Shown here: positions 1 through 7,929 of the stretch, in pieces
Layout of the letters: every line of letters starts with the position of its first letter
Numbering within the stretch: the stretch's first letter is position 1
Assembly: GCA_049241565.1 (NCBI GenBank)
Contig: JBMLQL010000024.1
Location: forward strand, 54,770-118,769
From: DZBG01 sp049241565
GTDB taxonomy: Bacteria; Bdellovibrionota; Bacteriovoracia; Bacteriovoracales; Bacteriovoracaceae
DNA: 64,000 nucleotides
Reading direction: 5' to 3'
Program-made: the position numbers and the translations under genes
Notes under the pieces: model-generated
What the model was told of the DNA's origin: nothing
The model's database searches: none
What the model saw: the letters and a program-made list of their open reading frames with translations, nothing else

Positions 1-462
1 TTGCTTAGACAGAAATCCTTCACAGCAATAGACAAGCTGTTGATAAACCGCCTCAAAATCATTGATATCACCATAATAGGGATCAGGGACGATCTCTGGA
101 TGATTTGGCCTTGGATCATAATCAGTGATGATTCTGACTTTATTTTTTTCTTCATCGGTTTTTGCTAATTTAAGAATATTGGCCAAATTTGATTTATCCA
201 TCACAAGGATATGATCAAAATTTTTAAAATCATCCCGAGTAAATTGTCTCCCCTTATGAACAAGTTGATGGCCATGATTGAGGGCCACTTGTCTTGAGCG
301 TGAATCTGGTAAATCACCAATGTGATAAGAGGCAGTGCCAGCAGAATCGATATGGTAAAAATCTGCCTGTCCAATTTTGGAAACAAGATGTTTCATCACT
401 CCTTCAGCTAGGGGAGAGCGACAAATATTTCCAAGACACACCATCAAAATTTTTGTTTTCAT
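1..462 (-). CDS. Low-molecular-weight protein-tyrosine phosphatase (3' end cut by window edge)
   Basis: Reading leftward from the ATG at 462 the frame stays open to base 1, giving 154 residues with no stop, so the gene is partial at its C-terminus. Family members are about 155-160 residues, so only a few codons are missing. The N-terminus begins MKTKILMVCLGNICRSP, which carries the phosphatase P-loop CxGNxCRS with the nucleophilic Cys and the Arg. Near the end is DPYYGD, holding the conserved Asp that acts as general acid. The family dephosphorylates phosphotyrosine or arsenate in the cytoplasm. The genuine substrate cannot be told from sequence. It is divergent from the lipoprotein gene that follows, with about 30 bases between them. 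Confidence 0.93.
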   Translation of the reverse strand, partial: MKTKILMVCLGNICRSPLAEGVMKHLVSKIGQADFYHIDSAGTASYHIGDLPDSRSRQVALNHGHQLVHKGRQFTRDDFKNFDHILVMDKSNLANILKLAKTDEEKNKVRIITDYDPRPNHPEIVPDPYYGDINDFEAVYQQLVYCCEGFLSKQ

Positions 463-498
463 GATTTTATTTTATAACGCTAAAATAGAGTGATGGAA

Positions 499-948
499 AT
501 GAAACTTAAAACCGTTCTTATTACTCTGCTATTGACCATGATTTCATGTTCATCACCTAAAGAAGTTGTCCAAGGTTATGAGGGGGCTCTTCTAGCAAAG
601 GCGCAAAAAGCAGTGCAAGGAAAATCTCCCGCTCAGGTCTTGAAGCTATTGGGGACACCTGCTGTTCAAGGTCTATGCCGCAAATGTGGCCCACGTGGTT
701 TGTATCGTATGGTTTATCTTACTAAAGACATGAGCCGTTTTTATCTCGAGCTTTCTTATAATACTGATCAAACTATTGATTGTGTTGTGCTGGACTTTAA
801 TCCTGACCTTAAGTTAAAGCGGTATGTTTTTGATTCTAAAAAAGGAATTCATCAAAACGCGAACTGTAATCGCAAAGGTGGAGCGATCTTAGAGCTTCAG
901 CAGATTATGGAGTTAGAAGAGAAAGAAGCGGCAGCTACCAAAAGGTAG
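499..948 (+). CDS. Small predicted lipoprotein of unknown function
   Basis: The product is 149 residues. It opens with a lysine, a hydrophobic stretch and MISC followed by SS, which fits a lipoprotein signal with Cys about residue 17. In-frame GTG at 490 and ATG at 493 are alternative starts; 499 gives the most typical signal peptide. The mature part has no domain I recognise. It contains a CRKCG motif near residues 55-59 and another Cys pair later. The last codons (AAATKR and the TAG stop) are encoded inside the inverted repeat at 936-964, suggesting that a repeat element inserted into or next to the 3' end and rewrote the C-terminus. Confidence 0.75.
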   Translation: MKLKTVLITLLLTMISCSSPKEVVQGYEGALLAKAQKAVQGKSPAQVLKLLGTPAVQGLCRKCGPRGLYRMVYLTKDMSRFYLELSYNTDQTIDCVVLDFNPDLKLKRYVFDSKKGIHQNANCNRKGGAILELQQIMELEEKEAAATKR

Positions 949-964
949 CTGGCACCTTTTGGTA
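936..964. repeat. REP-like palindromic repeat, copy 1 (possible bidirectional terminator)
   Basis: TACCAAAAGGT (936-946) and ACCTTTTGGTA (954-964) are perfect 11-bp arms around a 7-base loop. An overlapping alternative hairpin, AGCTACC-AAAA-GGTAGCT, spans 934-950. The core AGGTAGCTGGCACCTTTT (943-960) recurs in reverse orientation at 9968-9988. It lies between two converging genes. Confidence 0.7.
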
Positions 965-965
965 A

Positions 966-2210
966 TTAGAATAAATCGTATTCAGCAAGACGACACTCGA
1001 TATCCCCGTTAAAGAGAATATGGCGCTTTTTCGTGCGAAGGCCAACGGACTTAAGTAAATCCATTTCTCCCACAAGAAGAGCTGCGCGATGACCTTTGAA
1101 TTGTTTCTTCCAAAGATCGCCGAGATTTTTGTAAAGCTCTTTTAGTTTTTCAATTTCACCTGGATTTAAACGCTCACCATAAGGAGGGTTGACGAAGAAA
1201 TAATTTTTTCCCTCTACTGGAGCCGAATCAAGAGCATCTTCGTTTGAGACTTCAATGATTTTATCAAGACGAGCTTTCTTGAAATTGGCCAAGGTAGATT
1301 CAAGAGTATATTTACTAATATCATTAGCAAGGAATCTCACGGGAGACTTCTCAAGTTTTTTAAGTCCTTCGCGAGTTTTGGTTTCAATCTCTTTTAAGAG
1401 GAGCTCAAAATTTTCTTTCAGTTTCTCATCTTTTTTAAACCACTGTGTGTTCACAAAACACCAAGAACGAAGCCCTGGATTTTTTCTGTATTGTTCTACT
1501 TTCAAATAACTCGGTGGAATATCAGCGGCGATAAGGCAGGCCTCAACTGAAAATGTTCCTGATCCTGTCATGGCATCAAGAAAGTTTTCTGTCTTGGGGT
1601 CCCACTTGATGAGTTTTAAAATTCCCGCAGCTAAGTTTTCTTTTACAGGGGCTTCAGTACTGGCCACGCGGTAACCACGCTGGTTCAGAGGCTCACCACA
1701 AAGATCATACAGGAGGATAGCTCGGTAAGGACGGGCCCCTTCCTCATCGAATTCAATGCGAAGAAGGAATTGAATATCAGCGGCGTCTTTAGAGACACTC
1801 GGGCGCTCTTTTTCATAGTGGCGAAAGTAATCTACGATAGCGTCTTTAAGTTTAAGAGTCGTGAATTGTGAGTTGGTAAAGAACTCACGGTCACGAGGAA
1901 GGTCCCCATAAATAGTCGTAATTTTAAAAGTTTGGTGAACATCTAAGAGGGACTTCCACTTAATTTCTGTGGCCTCATGATAAAGATCCTTCTCATGGCT
2001 GGCCTCCATATCATAGAGGTACTTGAAAACACGACTAGCTATGCGTGAATAAAGAAGAACCTTAAGAGCGATCTCATGATAGGCCTCAAATTTTACCCCG
2101 CCACGCACAATAGTGGTGTCCTTCACTCCAAATGATAGGATTTCTTCAGAGAGCACCTCTTCAAGACCGGTGGGACAAGAGGCGAAGTATTCAAAACGGT
2201 ATTTGTTCAT
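966..2210 (-). CDS. THUMP-domain 23S rRNA (guanine-N2)-methyltransferase, RlmL type
   Basis: The 414-residue protein matches the COG0116 family: an N-terminal ferredoxin-like/THUMP RNA-binding region (about residues 5-160) followed by a class I SAM-dependent methyltransferase. The SAM-binding motif is visible as DAMTGSGTFSVEA (about 213-225) and the catalytic motif IV as NPPYGERL (about 340-347), typical of enzymes that methylate an exocyclic amine of a base. It corresponds to the N-terminal half of the E. coli RlmKL fusion (702 residues) and lacks the RlmK half. It acts on rRNA in the cytoplasm; the precise guanine is not determinable here. It converges on the lipoprotein gene across the palindromic repeat. 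Confidence 0.88.
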   Translation of the reverse strand: MNKYRFEYFASCPTGLEEVLSEEILSFGVKDTTIVRGGVKFEAYHEIALKVLLYSRIASRVFKYLYDMEASHEKDLYHEATEIKWKSLLDVHQTFKITTIYGDLPRDREFFTNSQFTTLKLKDAIVDYFRHYEKERPSVSKDAADIQFLLRIEFDEEGARPYRAILLYDLCGEPLNQRGYRVASTEAPVKENLAAGILKLIKWDPKTENFLDAMTGSGTFSVEACLIAADIPPSYLKVEQYRKNPGLRSWCFVNTQWFKKDEKLKENFELLLKEIETKTREGLKKLEKSPVRFLANDISKYTLESTLANFKKARLDKIIEVSNEDALDSAPVEGKNYFFVNPPYGERLNPGEIEKLKELYKNLGDLWKKQFKGHRAALLVGEMDLLKSVGLRTKKRHILFNGDIECRLAEYDLF

Positions 2211-2318
2211 TAGGCAAACCTTAGATAAGTCTTTGAAAAACCAACCTTCAACTTGAGTCTAGGGGCTTTCAGTGTTAGTGTGTGGGGATATTTAACATCA
2301 CAGACAAAGGATGACCAG

Positions 2319-3659
2319 ATGAACGACAACTTCTCTACCGGTACTTATGCAAATTCTACACGCTTAAAATATAAAGTGAGAGATATCTCCCTAGCTGACT
2401 GGGGACGTAAGGAAATTAAACTGGCAGAAGCAGAGATGCCAGGGCTTATGAGCCTACGTGCTGAATTCGGAAAAACAAAGCCACTTAAAGGTTCAAGAAT
2501 CGCTGGATGTCTTCACATGACAATTCAAACAGCAGTTCTTATTGAAACTCTTGTTGAGCTTGGAGCTGATGTCACTTGGTCATCATGTAATATCTTCTCA
2601 ACTCAAGACCACGCTGCTGCGGCCATTGCTGCTGCTGGAATTCCTGTTTATGCTTGGAAAGGAATGAATGAAGAAGATTTCAACTGGTGTATCCATGAGA
2701 CAATTTTCTTTGGTGATAAGAAAGAACCACTTAATATGATCCTTGATGATGGTGGGGATCTTACAGAGATGGTTCTTGCTAAATATCCTGAGCTTTATAA
2801 AGGCATCAAAGGTATTTCAGAAGAAACAACGACGGGTGTGCACCGTCTTTACGAACTTGCTAAGCAAGGAAAACTTCCTGTTCCATGTATCAACGTTAAC
2901 GATTCAGTAACAAAATCTAAATTCGATAATAAATACGGATGTCGTGAATCATGTGTGGATGCTATCCGCCGCGCGACTGATGTGATGATCGCTGGTAAAG
3001 TGGCTGTCGTCGCTGGTTTCGGTGATGTTGGTAAAGGTTCAGCTGATTCTCTTAAAGGTGCTGGAGCACGTGTTATCGTCACTGAAATCGATCCTATCTG
3101 TGCTCTTCAAGCAGCGATGGAAGGATATGAAGTGAAGAAGATGGACGACGCTGTTAAAGAAGCAGATATTGTTGTGACTACAACTGGATGTAAAGATATC
3201 ATCACAGGTAAGCACTTCCTTGCGATGAAAGATAAAACGATTGTTTGTAATATTGGTCACTTTGATATCGAAATCGATATGGCGTGGTTGAACAAAAACT
3301 ACGGTAAAACGAAAGATACAATTAAGCCTCAAGTAGATCTTTATACTCTTGAAAACAACAAACAAGTCATCATTCTTGCTGAAGGTCGTCTTGTGAATCT
3401 TGGATGTGCTACTGGTCACCCAAGCTTTGTTATGAGTAACTCATTCACAAACCAAGTTCTTGCTCAAATTGAACTTTGGACAAATGCATCTTCTTATAAA
3501 AATGATGTTTATATGCTTCCTAAGCATTTAGATGAAAAAGTAGCTCGTCTTCACCTTGCAAAAATTGGTGTTGAACTTGATGTCCTTACTCCAGCACAGT
3601 CTGAGTACCTAGGAATCTCGGCTTCAGGGCCATACAAACCAGAATACTACCGCTACTAA
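2319..3659 (+). CDS. ahcY: Adenosylhomocysteinase
   Basis: This 446-residue enzyme hydrolyses S-adenosylhomocysteine to adenosine and homocysteine, clearing the product of methyltransferases. The NAD-binding motif is GFGDVGKGSA in the middle of the chain, and the C-terminus ends KPEYYRY with the conserved Lys and Tyr that contact the cofactor of the neighbouring subunit. DSVTKSKFDNKYG carries the active-site Lys/Asp. A longer frame opens at a TTG at 2253, but the ATG at 2319 has AAAGG eight bases upstream and gives the usual family length. The gene ends in a strong terminator. It stands alone, divergent from the methyltransferase gene. Confidence 0.97.
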   Translation: MNDNFSTGTYANSTRLKYKVRDISLADWGRKEIKLAEAEMPGLMSLRAEFGKTKPLKGSRIAGCLHMTIQTAVLIETLVELGADVTWSSCNIFSTQDHAAAAIAAAGIPVYAWKGMNEEDFNWCIHETIFFGDKKEPLNMILDDGGDLTEMVLAKYPELYKGIKGISEETTTGVHRLYELAKQGKLPVPCINVNDSVTKSKFDNKYGCRESCVDAIRRATDVMIAGKVAVVAGFGDVGKGSADSLKGAGARVIVTEIDPICALQAAMEGYEVKKMDDAVKEADIVVTTTGCKDIITGKHFLAMKDKTIVCNIGHFDIEIDMAWLNKNYGKTKDTIKPQVDLYTLENNKQVIILAEGRLVNLGCATGHPSFVMSNSFTNQVLAQIELWTNASSYKNDVYMLPKHLDEKVARLHLAKIGVELDVLTPAQSEYLGISASGPYKPEYYRY

Positions 3660-3666
3660 ATATTAA

Positions 3667-3692
3667 GGGCATCTTCGGATGCCCTTTTTTTT
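3667..3692 (+). terminator. Rho-independent terminator after ahcY
   Basis: GGGCATC, a TTCG tetraloop, GATGCCC and then eight T residues form a textbook intrinsic terminator 7 bases after the ahcY stop codon. It lies before the rpiB start codon, so the longer rpiB frame that runs through it is unlikely to be translated. Confidence 0.95.
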
Positions 3693-3717
3693 GACTTCAT
3701 CGTTTACAGGACTTTTT

Positions 3718-4155
3718 ATGAAACTAGTTATTGCCTCTGATCATGCAGCCTTTGAAGCCAAACAAGCTCTTGTCGCTTTTTTGAAACAGGAAGGTCACGA
3801 TGTTTTGGATATGGGGACTCATTCTCTGGAATCAACCCATTATCCCGAGTGGAGCAAAAAATTAGTTCATGAGGTTCTTCAACAAAAGATTCCAGGTATT
3901 CTTCTTTGCGGATCAGGCATTGGTGTCTCGATGACAGCAAATCGCTTTAAAGGAATTAGAGCAGCTCTTTGTCATGATGAAGATGATGCTAAAATGTCAC
4001 GCTTACATAACGATGCTAATGTTCTTTGCTTGGCCGGAAGAAAGACTTCCATTGAACAGCTAAAGCGAATGGTTAACATTTTTCTTTCCACCTCTTTTGA
4101 AGGTGGAAGACATCAAACTCGACTCGATCAATTTAACGATCTTGGAGAGTGCTAG
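3718..4155 (+). CDS. rpiB: Ribose-5-phosphate isomerase B
   Basis: The 145-residue protein has the RpiB/LacAB fold markers: MKLVIASDHAAFEAK at the N-terminus with the substrate-binding Asp-His, LLCGSGIGVSMTANR with the catalytic-base Cys and the phosphate-binding GSG loop, and HNDANVLCLAGR toward the end. It interconverts ribose 5-phosphate and ribulose 5-phosphate in the pentose phosphate pathway. I start at the ATG at 3718 because the earlier in-frame start lies inside the ahcY terminator. Its stop overlaps the stop of the converging secreted-protein gene by 4 bases. Confidence 0.93.
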   Translation: MKLVIASDHAAFEAKQALVAFLKQEGHDVLDMGTHSLESTHYPEWSKKLVHEVLQQKIPGILLCGSGIGVSMTANRFKGIRAALCHDEDDAKMSRLHNDANVLCLAGRKTSIEQLKRMVNIFLSTSFEGGRHQTRLDQFNDLGEC

Positions 4156-5978
4156 GGTGCATTTGCTGGTGCATCTGTAGTCGCCGCAGGAGCCTCTGAT
4201 TTTACCTCAAATTTGTTCCACGCAGATTGTCTGTAGCGATAAGAGATAATATCAAAAATCGGTGTCTCAGGGGCTTTACTAATATCAGCATTCTCCACAG
4301 CTTGCTCAGCAAATGAAATAACCTCAGTACTTGGTCCTTGTTCACCTTGATTCATTCCAGGAATACTTGGCAGAGTAAGCTCCTCATCACCTGATGATGA
4401 ACCTCCAAAGCCAGGACCACCAGAATCATAAGTCACTTTTTTAACCGCTTCATCCATGGCCTTCTGGGCCGCTTCTGGAAGGGCCACACTCGGCATTGAA
4501 CTTTCTAGCCCTGCTGGAACTATTCCTGATGGAGTGGAGGCGAGATGAGAGGCCATATTCGGTGGAAGTACTTTGGCCAATTCTTCAGCAACTTTTTTAT
4601 CCTTGGCCGCTACTGCTTTGGGCTTTACTTTACTATCGGCTGATTTAAGAACTCTATTATTGAAGGCAGAGTTTTTAAGATAAGCTGTATTTAATTGCCC
4701 TTCATCAAAATTACTGCTGAGGACGGCATTGATTCCTGTTTGCCCCTGATTCATTAGGTTGCTAGCTAGACTAAATTTAGGATTGAGTAGGGAGAGATTG
4801 GCCTTAAAGCAACTATTGTTCTGCTTACATTTACAGGCCGTATCTGCGATATATTTTCCTTCCTTCGTCAGAGTCAGACATGTTTTTGAGCTAGCAGTGG
4901 CGTTAGGTCCATACTCAGAGGCCACACAAACTTTTGAGAAGTCTGTAGGGTAGGCTGCTTGTGAAGTGGCTTCAGCACAAAAACAAACGGTATCAGTATA
5001 AGGATTACAAGCACCATCGCGAGGAAGGGCCTTCGCAATTCTTTCTAGTTCTTCTTGGGCCTTTTTGTGTTTGTTCGACTTCATATAAAAAATCGTACTT
5101 AATGTTGCAGCTGCGGCCATTTTCACGACCATCATTTGATCTACGACAACACCTTTTGAAAACATGAGAACACCATAACAAGCAGCCACACTACTAAAAC
5201 CAACGGCCTGGATAAGTGAAGTTTGTTTTCTTTGTCTATGAGTCATCCCTGCCATTTCTATGGCCGCTTTTTGCTCGTCCCCTGGCTTGATGGTCATCTT
5301 CTGAATTTTTTGTTGTTTAATGTATTGGTCAACGGCTGCTGTTACTTCTGAGGCAATAGCGATTTTCGCACAGTAATCTGATTGTTTTTCAGTTTTGATT
5401 TCATTTCCATTAGCGTCTTTACCTGTGACTTCTTTCCCTTTGCGCATATCTTTTTTAGTTTTATCATCAGCTCGTAAAGATTCTTTTGCCGACTTGGCCG
5501 CATCGCCTTTAATTCTATTTCCATCTTTATCTTTGAGAACTGTATAGCTTGAGAGTCCGCCGTCTTTATTTCCTCCGGCCCCAACCATTCCCATGGCCGA
5601 TCCTGCCATTCCTCCACCACCGCTATTTGATCCCAAGGCCGATGTGATGGCACTCACGAGCATCCCGCCGGCGCCGAAGATAGCTGCATAAAGTTTTCCG
5701 ATATTCTGCTCAATCGCCACACCAATTCCTCCACCCAGAACGGAGCCATTTTTATCGACATTATTCACATCACATTTACCATCTTTGCAATTTTCAGAAA
5801 CAATCCTGTTTTCTCTGGCCTTATGGACAAACGTCTCAGCTTGTTTAAGTTCCTCATCTGTGAATTGATTCTTATTCATATCTCCGAAGGCACTATCAAG
5901 AGTTGCCCCTTCCTGGGCCATGACGGGGCCAATCATGAGATTGAGACAAAGAGTGAAACTGAGGAGTTTTTTCAACAT
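4152..5978 (-). CDS. Large secreted/envelope protein of unknown function
   Basis: I do not recognise this 608-residue protein. The start at 5978 follows AAAGGATC and yields a clean signal peptide ending in PVMAQ, which the longer upstream frame would bury. After it come a glycine-rich hydrophobic stretch (about residues 78-130), a Lys/Asp-rich linker, a second hydrophobic region with two segments (about 255-305), a cysteine-rich section (about 325-405) and a low-complexity, Pro/Ala/Ser-rich C-terminus. This architecture suggests an envelope-associated protein with a disulfide-bonded domain. It is divergent from the DtxR-like operon and converges on rpiB. Confidence 0.8.
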   Translation of the reverse strand: MLKKLLSFTLCLNLMIGPVMAQEGATLDSAFGDMNKNQFTDEELKQAETFVHKARENRIVSENCKDGKCDVNNVDKNGSVLGGGIGVAIEQNIGKLYAAIFGAGGMLVSAITSALGSNSGGGGMAGSAMGMVGAGGNKDGGLSSYTVLKDKDGNRIKGDAAKSAKESLRADDKTKKDMRKGKEVTGKDANGNEIKTEKQSDYCAKIAIASEVTAAVDQYIKQQKIQKMTIKPGDEQKAAIEMAGMTHRQRKQTSLIQAVGFSSVAACYGVLMFSKGVVVDQMMVVKMAAAATLSTIFYMKSNKHKKAQEELERIAKALPRDGACNPYTDTVCFCAEATSQAAYPTDFSKVCVASEYGPNATASSKTCLTLTKEGKYIADTACKCKQNNSCFKANLSLLNPKFSLASNLMNQGQTGINAVLSSNFDEGQLNTAYLKNSAFNNRVLKSADSKVKPKAVAAKDKKVAEELAKVLPPNMASHLASTPSGIVPAGLESSMPSVALPEAAQKAMDEAVKKVTYDSGGPGFGGSSSGDEELTLPSIPGMNQGEQGPSTEVISFAEQAVENADISKAPETPIFDIISYRYRQSAWNKFEVKSEAPAATTDAPANAP

Positions 5979-6139
5979 AAAATGATCCTTTAAGATATCT
6001 AGCCTGATTTTAACATGCCCCTGAGTTTGCACCAACGGGTGGGTAAAGCTGACCACCCCGAAAATGGAATTATTACAGTGACTTAGTCCACTTTCTTGAG
6101 GAACCCAAGAGCTGGCTAAGTGCAAAGAATAATTATCGT

Positions 6140-6168
6140 TTGACTCTAAAGGGCAGGGTCGGTAATTT
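6140..6168 (+). promoter_or_regulatory. Sigma70-type promoter of the DtxR-like operon, apparently leaderless
   Basis: TTGACT (6140-6145), a 17-base spacer and TAATTT (6163-6168). The start codon at 6175 lies six bases after the -10 box, where transcription should initiate, and no Shine-Dalgarno sequence sits between. The mRNA is therefore probably leaderless. Confidence 0.6.
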
Positions 6169-6174
6169 AGTACC

Positions 6175-6696
6175 ATGTCAGATAAAAAGCAGCCCGTTCA
6201 GCATACTCACGATAACGATCTTACTCATTCAATGGTTCACTACCTGTTAGCGATCCACAAATTGAAAGAGTCCAATGGCTATGCCCGAGTGACGGATATT
6301 GCTCGTGAAATGGGTCTGACAAAGGGAAGTGTTTCTACCGCCCTCACAAATCTTAAAAAGCGCGAATTGGTAACAGAAGATGAGAGCAAGTTTCTTTCTC
6401 TCTCTCATTCTGGCCATGAAGCCGTACACGCAATTCTTTCATCTAGAACACTTCTTTATTATTTCCTCAAAGATATTATCGGCGTGGATGAAGAAGTGGC
6501 CCATAAAGATTCATGTTTGATGGAGCACTTAATGAGTGCCGAGTCTCGTGAACACTTTTTCAATTTCATGAAATCTCTGTGTAATGGTGAACTCAAAGGT
6601 AAGGACTTCCATACTACTTTTGATTTTACACGATTCAATAACCCTGAAGATTTCGAAGAAATCCAGATGGGTGATACGTACCTTAAATCTGAGTAA
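6175..6696 (+). CDS. DtxR/MntR-family metal-dependent transcriptional regulator
   Basis: The 173-residue protein has an N-terminal winged helix (about residues 18-75, containing VTDIAREMGLTKGSVSTAL) and a DtxR-type dimerisation/metal-binding domain. HKDSCLMEHLMS matches the HxxxCxxEH cluster that in DtxR supplies His98, Cys102, Glu105 and His106. The DtxR ancillary residues His79 and Glu83 appear replaced by Arg and Tyr, so metal preference may differ. Family members repress iron or manganese uptake genes when metal is bound. Its stop overlaps the start of the transporter gene by one base, so the two form an operon. No iron gene is adjacent; feoAB lies 12.8 kb away. Confidence 0.85.
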   Translation: MSDKKQPVQHTHDNDLTHSMVHYLLAIHKLKESNGYARVTDIAREMGLTKGSVSTALTNLKKRELVTEDESKFLSLSHSGHEAVHAILSSRTLLYYFLKDIIGVDEEVAHKDSCLMEHLMSAESREHFFNFMKSLCNGELKGKDFHTTFDFTRFNNPEDFEEIQMGDTYLKSE

Positions 6697-7922
6697 TGAA
6701 AATTTTTGACGATTTTAAGTCTGAATCTCCGGAGTTCAAGAAGAGCATCGGTTATCTTCTTTTAGCATATTTTTTTGTTCTGTTTAATTACCCTCTCATT
6801 CGCGCTTCAAGCACCTCATTGTTTTTTGAGGCCTATGGTGCAAAGTCATCTCCTGAGGCTTGGATTTGGTCGGTTTTGTCTCTTACAGTCGCTATTTTTA
6901 TTTCTAATAAACTTCAGACTAAATTTGTGATTCAAAAAGTTTTCGGACTTTTCACTCTTTTTACTGTGCTTCTTTTTGGGGTGGGGTATTTGCTTTTTGA
7001 GCGAGGCATGAAGCTTCCTGCTTATAGCTATTTTGTCTGGAAAGAAGTTTATATTGTAGTCCAAGTCCATTTAGTTTTGGCCTACTGTAATATTTTCTTT
7101 TCTAAGGATCTTTTTAAGAAATTGATCGGGCCAGTGGGGGCCATCGGAAGTATGGGCGGAGTTCTCGGTGGACTCCTGACAAGTTATCTTAGTCAGCGCT
7201 TTGGAGTAGGATCTGTTGTCTGGGCCGGACTTATTTTTGTTTTTCTTCCAGCACTTTTTTTCTTTAAAACACACAGTGTGCTTAAACCTGGAGAGCTTCA
7301 AGAGAAGAAAGAGTCTCCTTTGAGCTCACTACTAGATCCAAAGACGAGAAATTATGTTCTTCTGATTATTGTGATGGTGGCCCTGACTCAGTTTATTATT
7401 AATATTATTGATTTCAGATTTAATCTTGGCTTTGAGGCAAGTATTCAAGATAAACAGCAACGCACGGCTTATCTTGGACATATTTACACTCTTACTAATG
7501 GTCTTACATTTTTGTTTCAATTTATTCTTTTGCCCTTCATTCTTCCAAGAATTAAGAACAGAACATTGCACCTTTTTATTCCTCTGAGTTATCTCTTTTG
7601 TGGGATGGTGTACTCCTTTTTTGGAGGAGGAGTGGCCTTTGTTTATCTTGCAAGTTTTTATATTTATGTAAAGGCCAGTGACTATTCTTTATTCAGTGCA
7701 GGGAAAGAACTTTTATATCAACCACTTCGGCCAGAACAGAAGTACGGAGCGAAATACTTGACTGATATGTTGGCCTATCGTTTGGCCAAAGCTTTGATTG
7801 CCATCGTCTTGATTTATTTCCAATCCTCCCTGATCCTAGACTATATGGGGCTCACGTTTATTCTGATGTGGCTCTTGGTTGTTTTTTTCATTTTTAAGAA
7901 ACAACATCAAATCACTAATTGA
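6696..7922 (+). CDS. Multi-pass transporter resembling the ATP/ADP nucleotide-carrier (NTT/TlcC) family
   Basis: The 408-residue protein has about eleven or twelve hydrophobic segments, as in major-facilitator proteins. The segment KASDYSLFSAGKELLYQPLRPEQKYGAKYL, followed by DMLAYRLAKAL, resembles the conserved stretch of the COG3202 nucleotide-carrier-like family. That family includes the energy-parasite ATP/ADP exchangers and poorly characterised homologues in free-living bacteria. If it moves nucleotides, it would suit a lifestyle feeding on other cells, but the substrate is inference. Translational coupling to the DtxR-like gene suggests metal-linked expression. A generic MFS transporter is the alternative. 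Confidence 0.55.
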   Translation: MKIFDDFKSESPEFKKSIGYLLLAYFFVLFNYPLIRASSTSLFFEAYGAKSSPEAWIWSVLSLTVAIFISNKLQTKFVIQKVFGLFTLFTVLLFGVGYLLFERGMKLPAYSYFVWKEVYIVVQVHLVLAYCNIFFSKDLFKKLIGPVGAIGSMGGVLGGLLTSYLSQRFGVGSVVWAGLIFVFLPALFFFKTHSVLKPGELQEKKESPLSSLLDPKTRNYVLLIIVMVALTQFIINIIDFRFNLGFEASIQDKQQRTAYLGHIYTLTNGLTFLFQFILLPFILPRIKNRTLHLFIPLSYLFCGMVYSFFGGGVAFVYLASFYIYVKASDYSLFSAGKELLYQPLRPEQKYGAKYLTDMLAYRLAKALIAIVLIYFQSSLILDYMGLTFILMWLLVVFFIFKKQHQITN

Positions 7923-7929
7923 GGTCTTT

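Noticed and set aside
2253..2318. N-terminal extension of ahcY from a TTG start
   Set aside because: The ATG at 2319 has a proper ribosome site and gives the normal family length; the extra 22 residues have no counterpart in the family.
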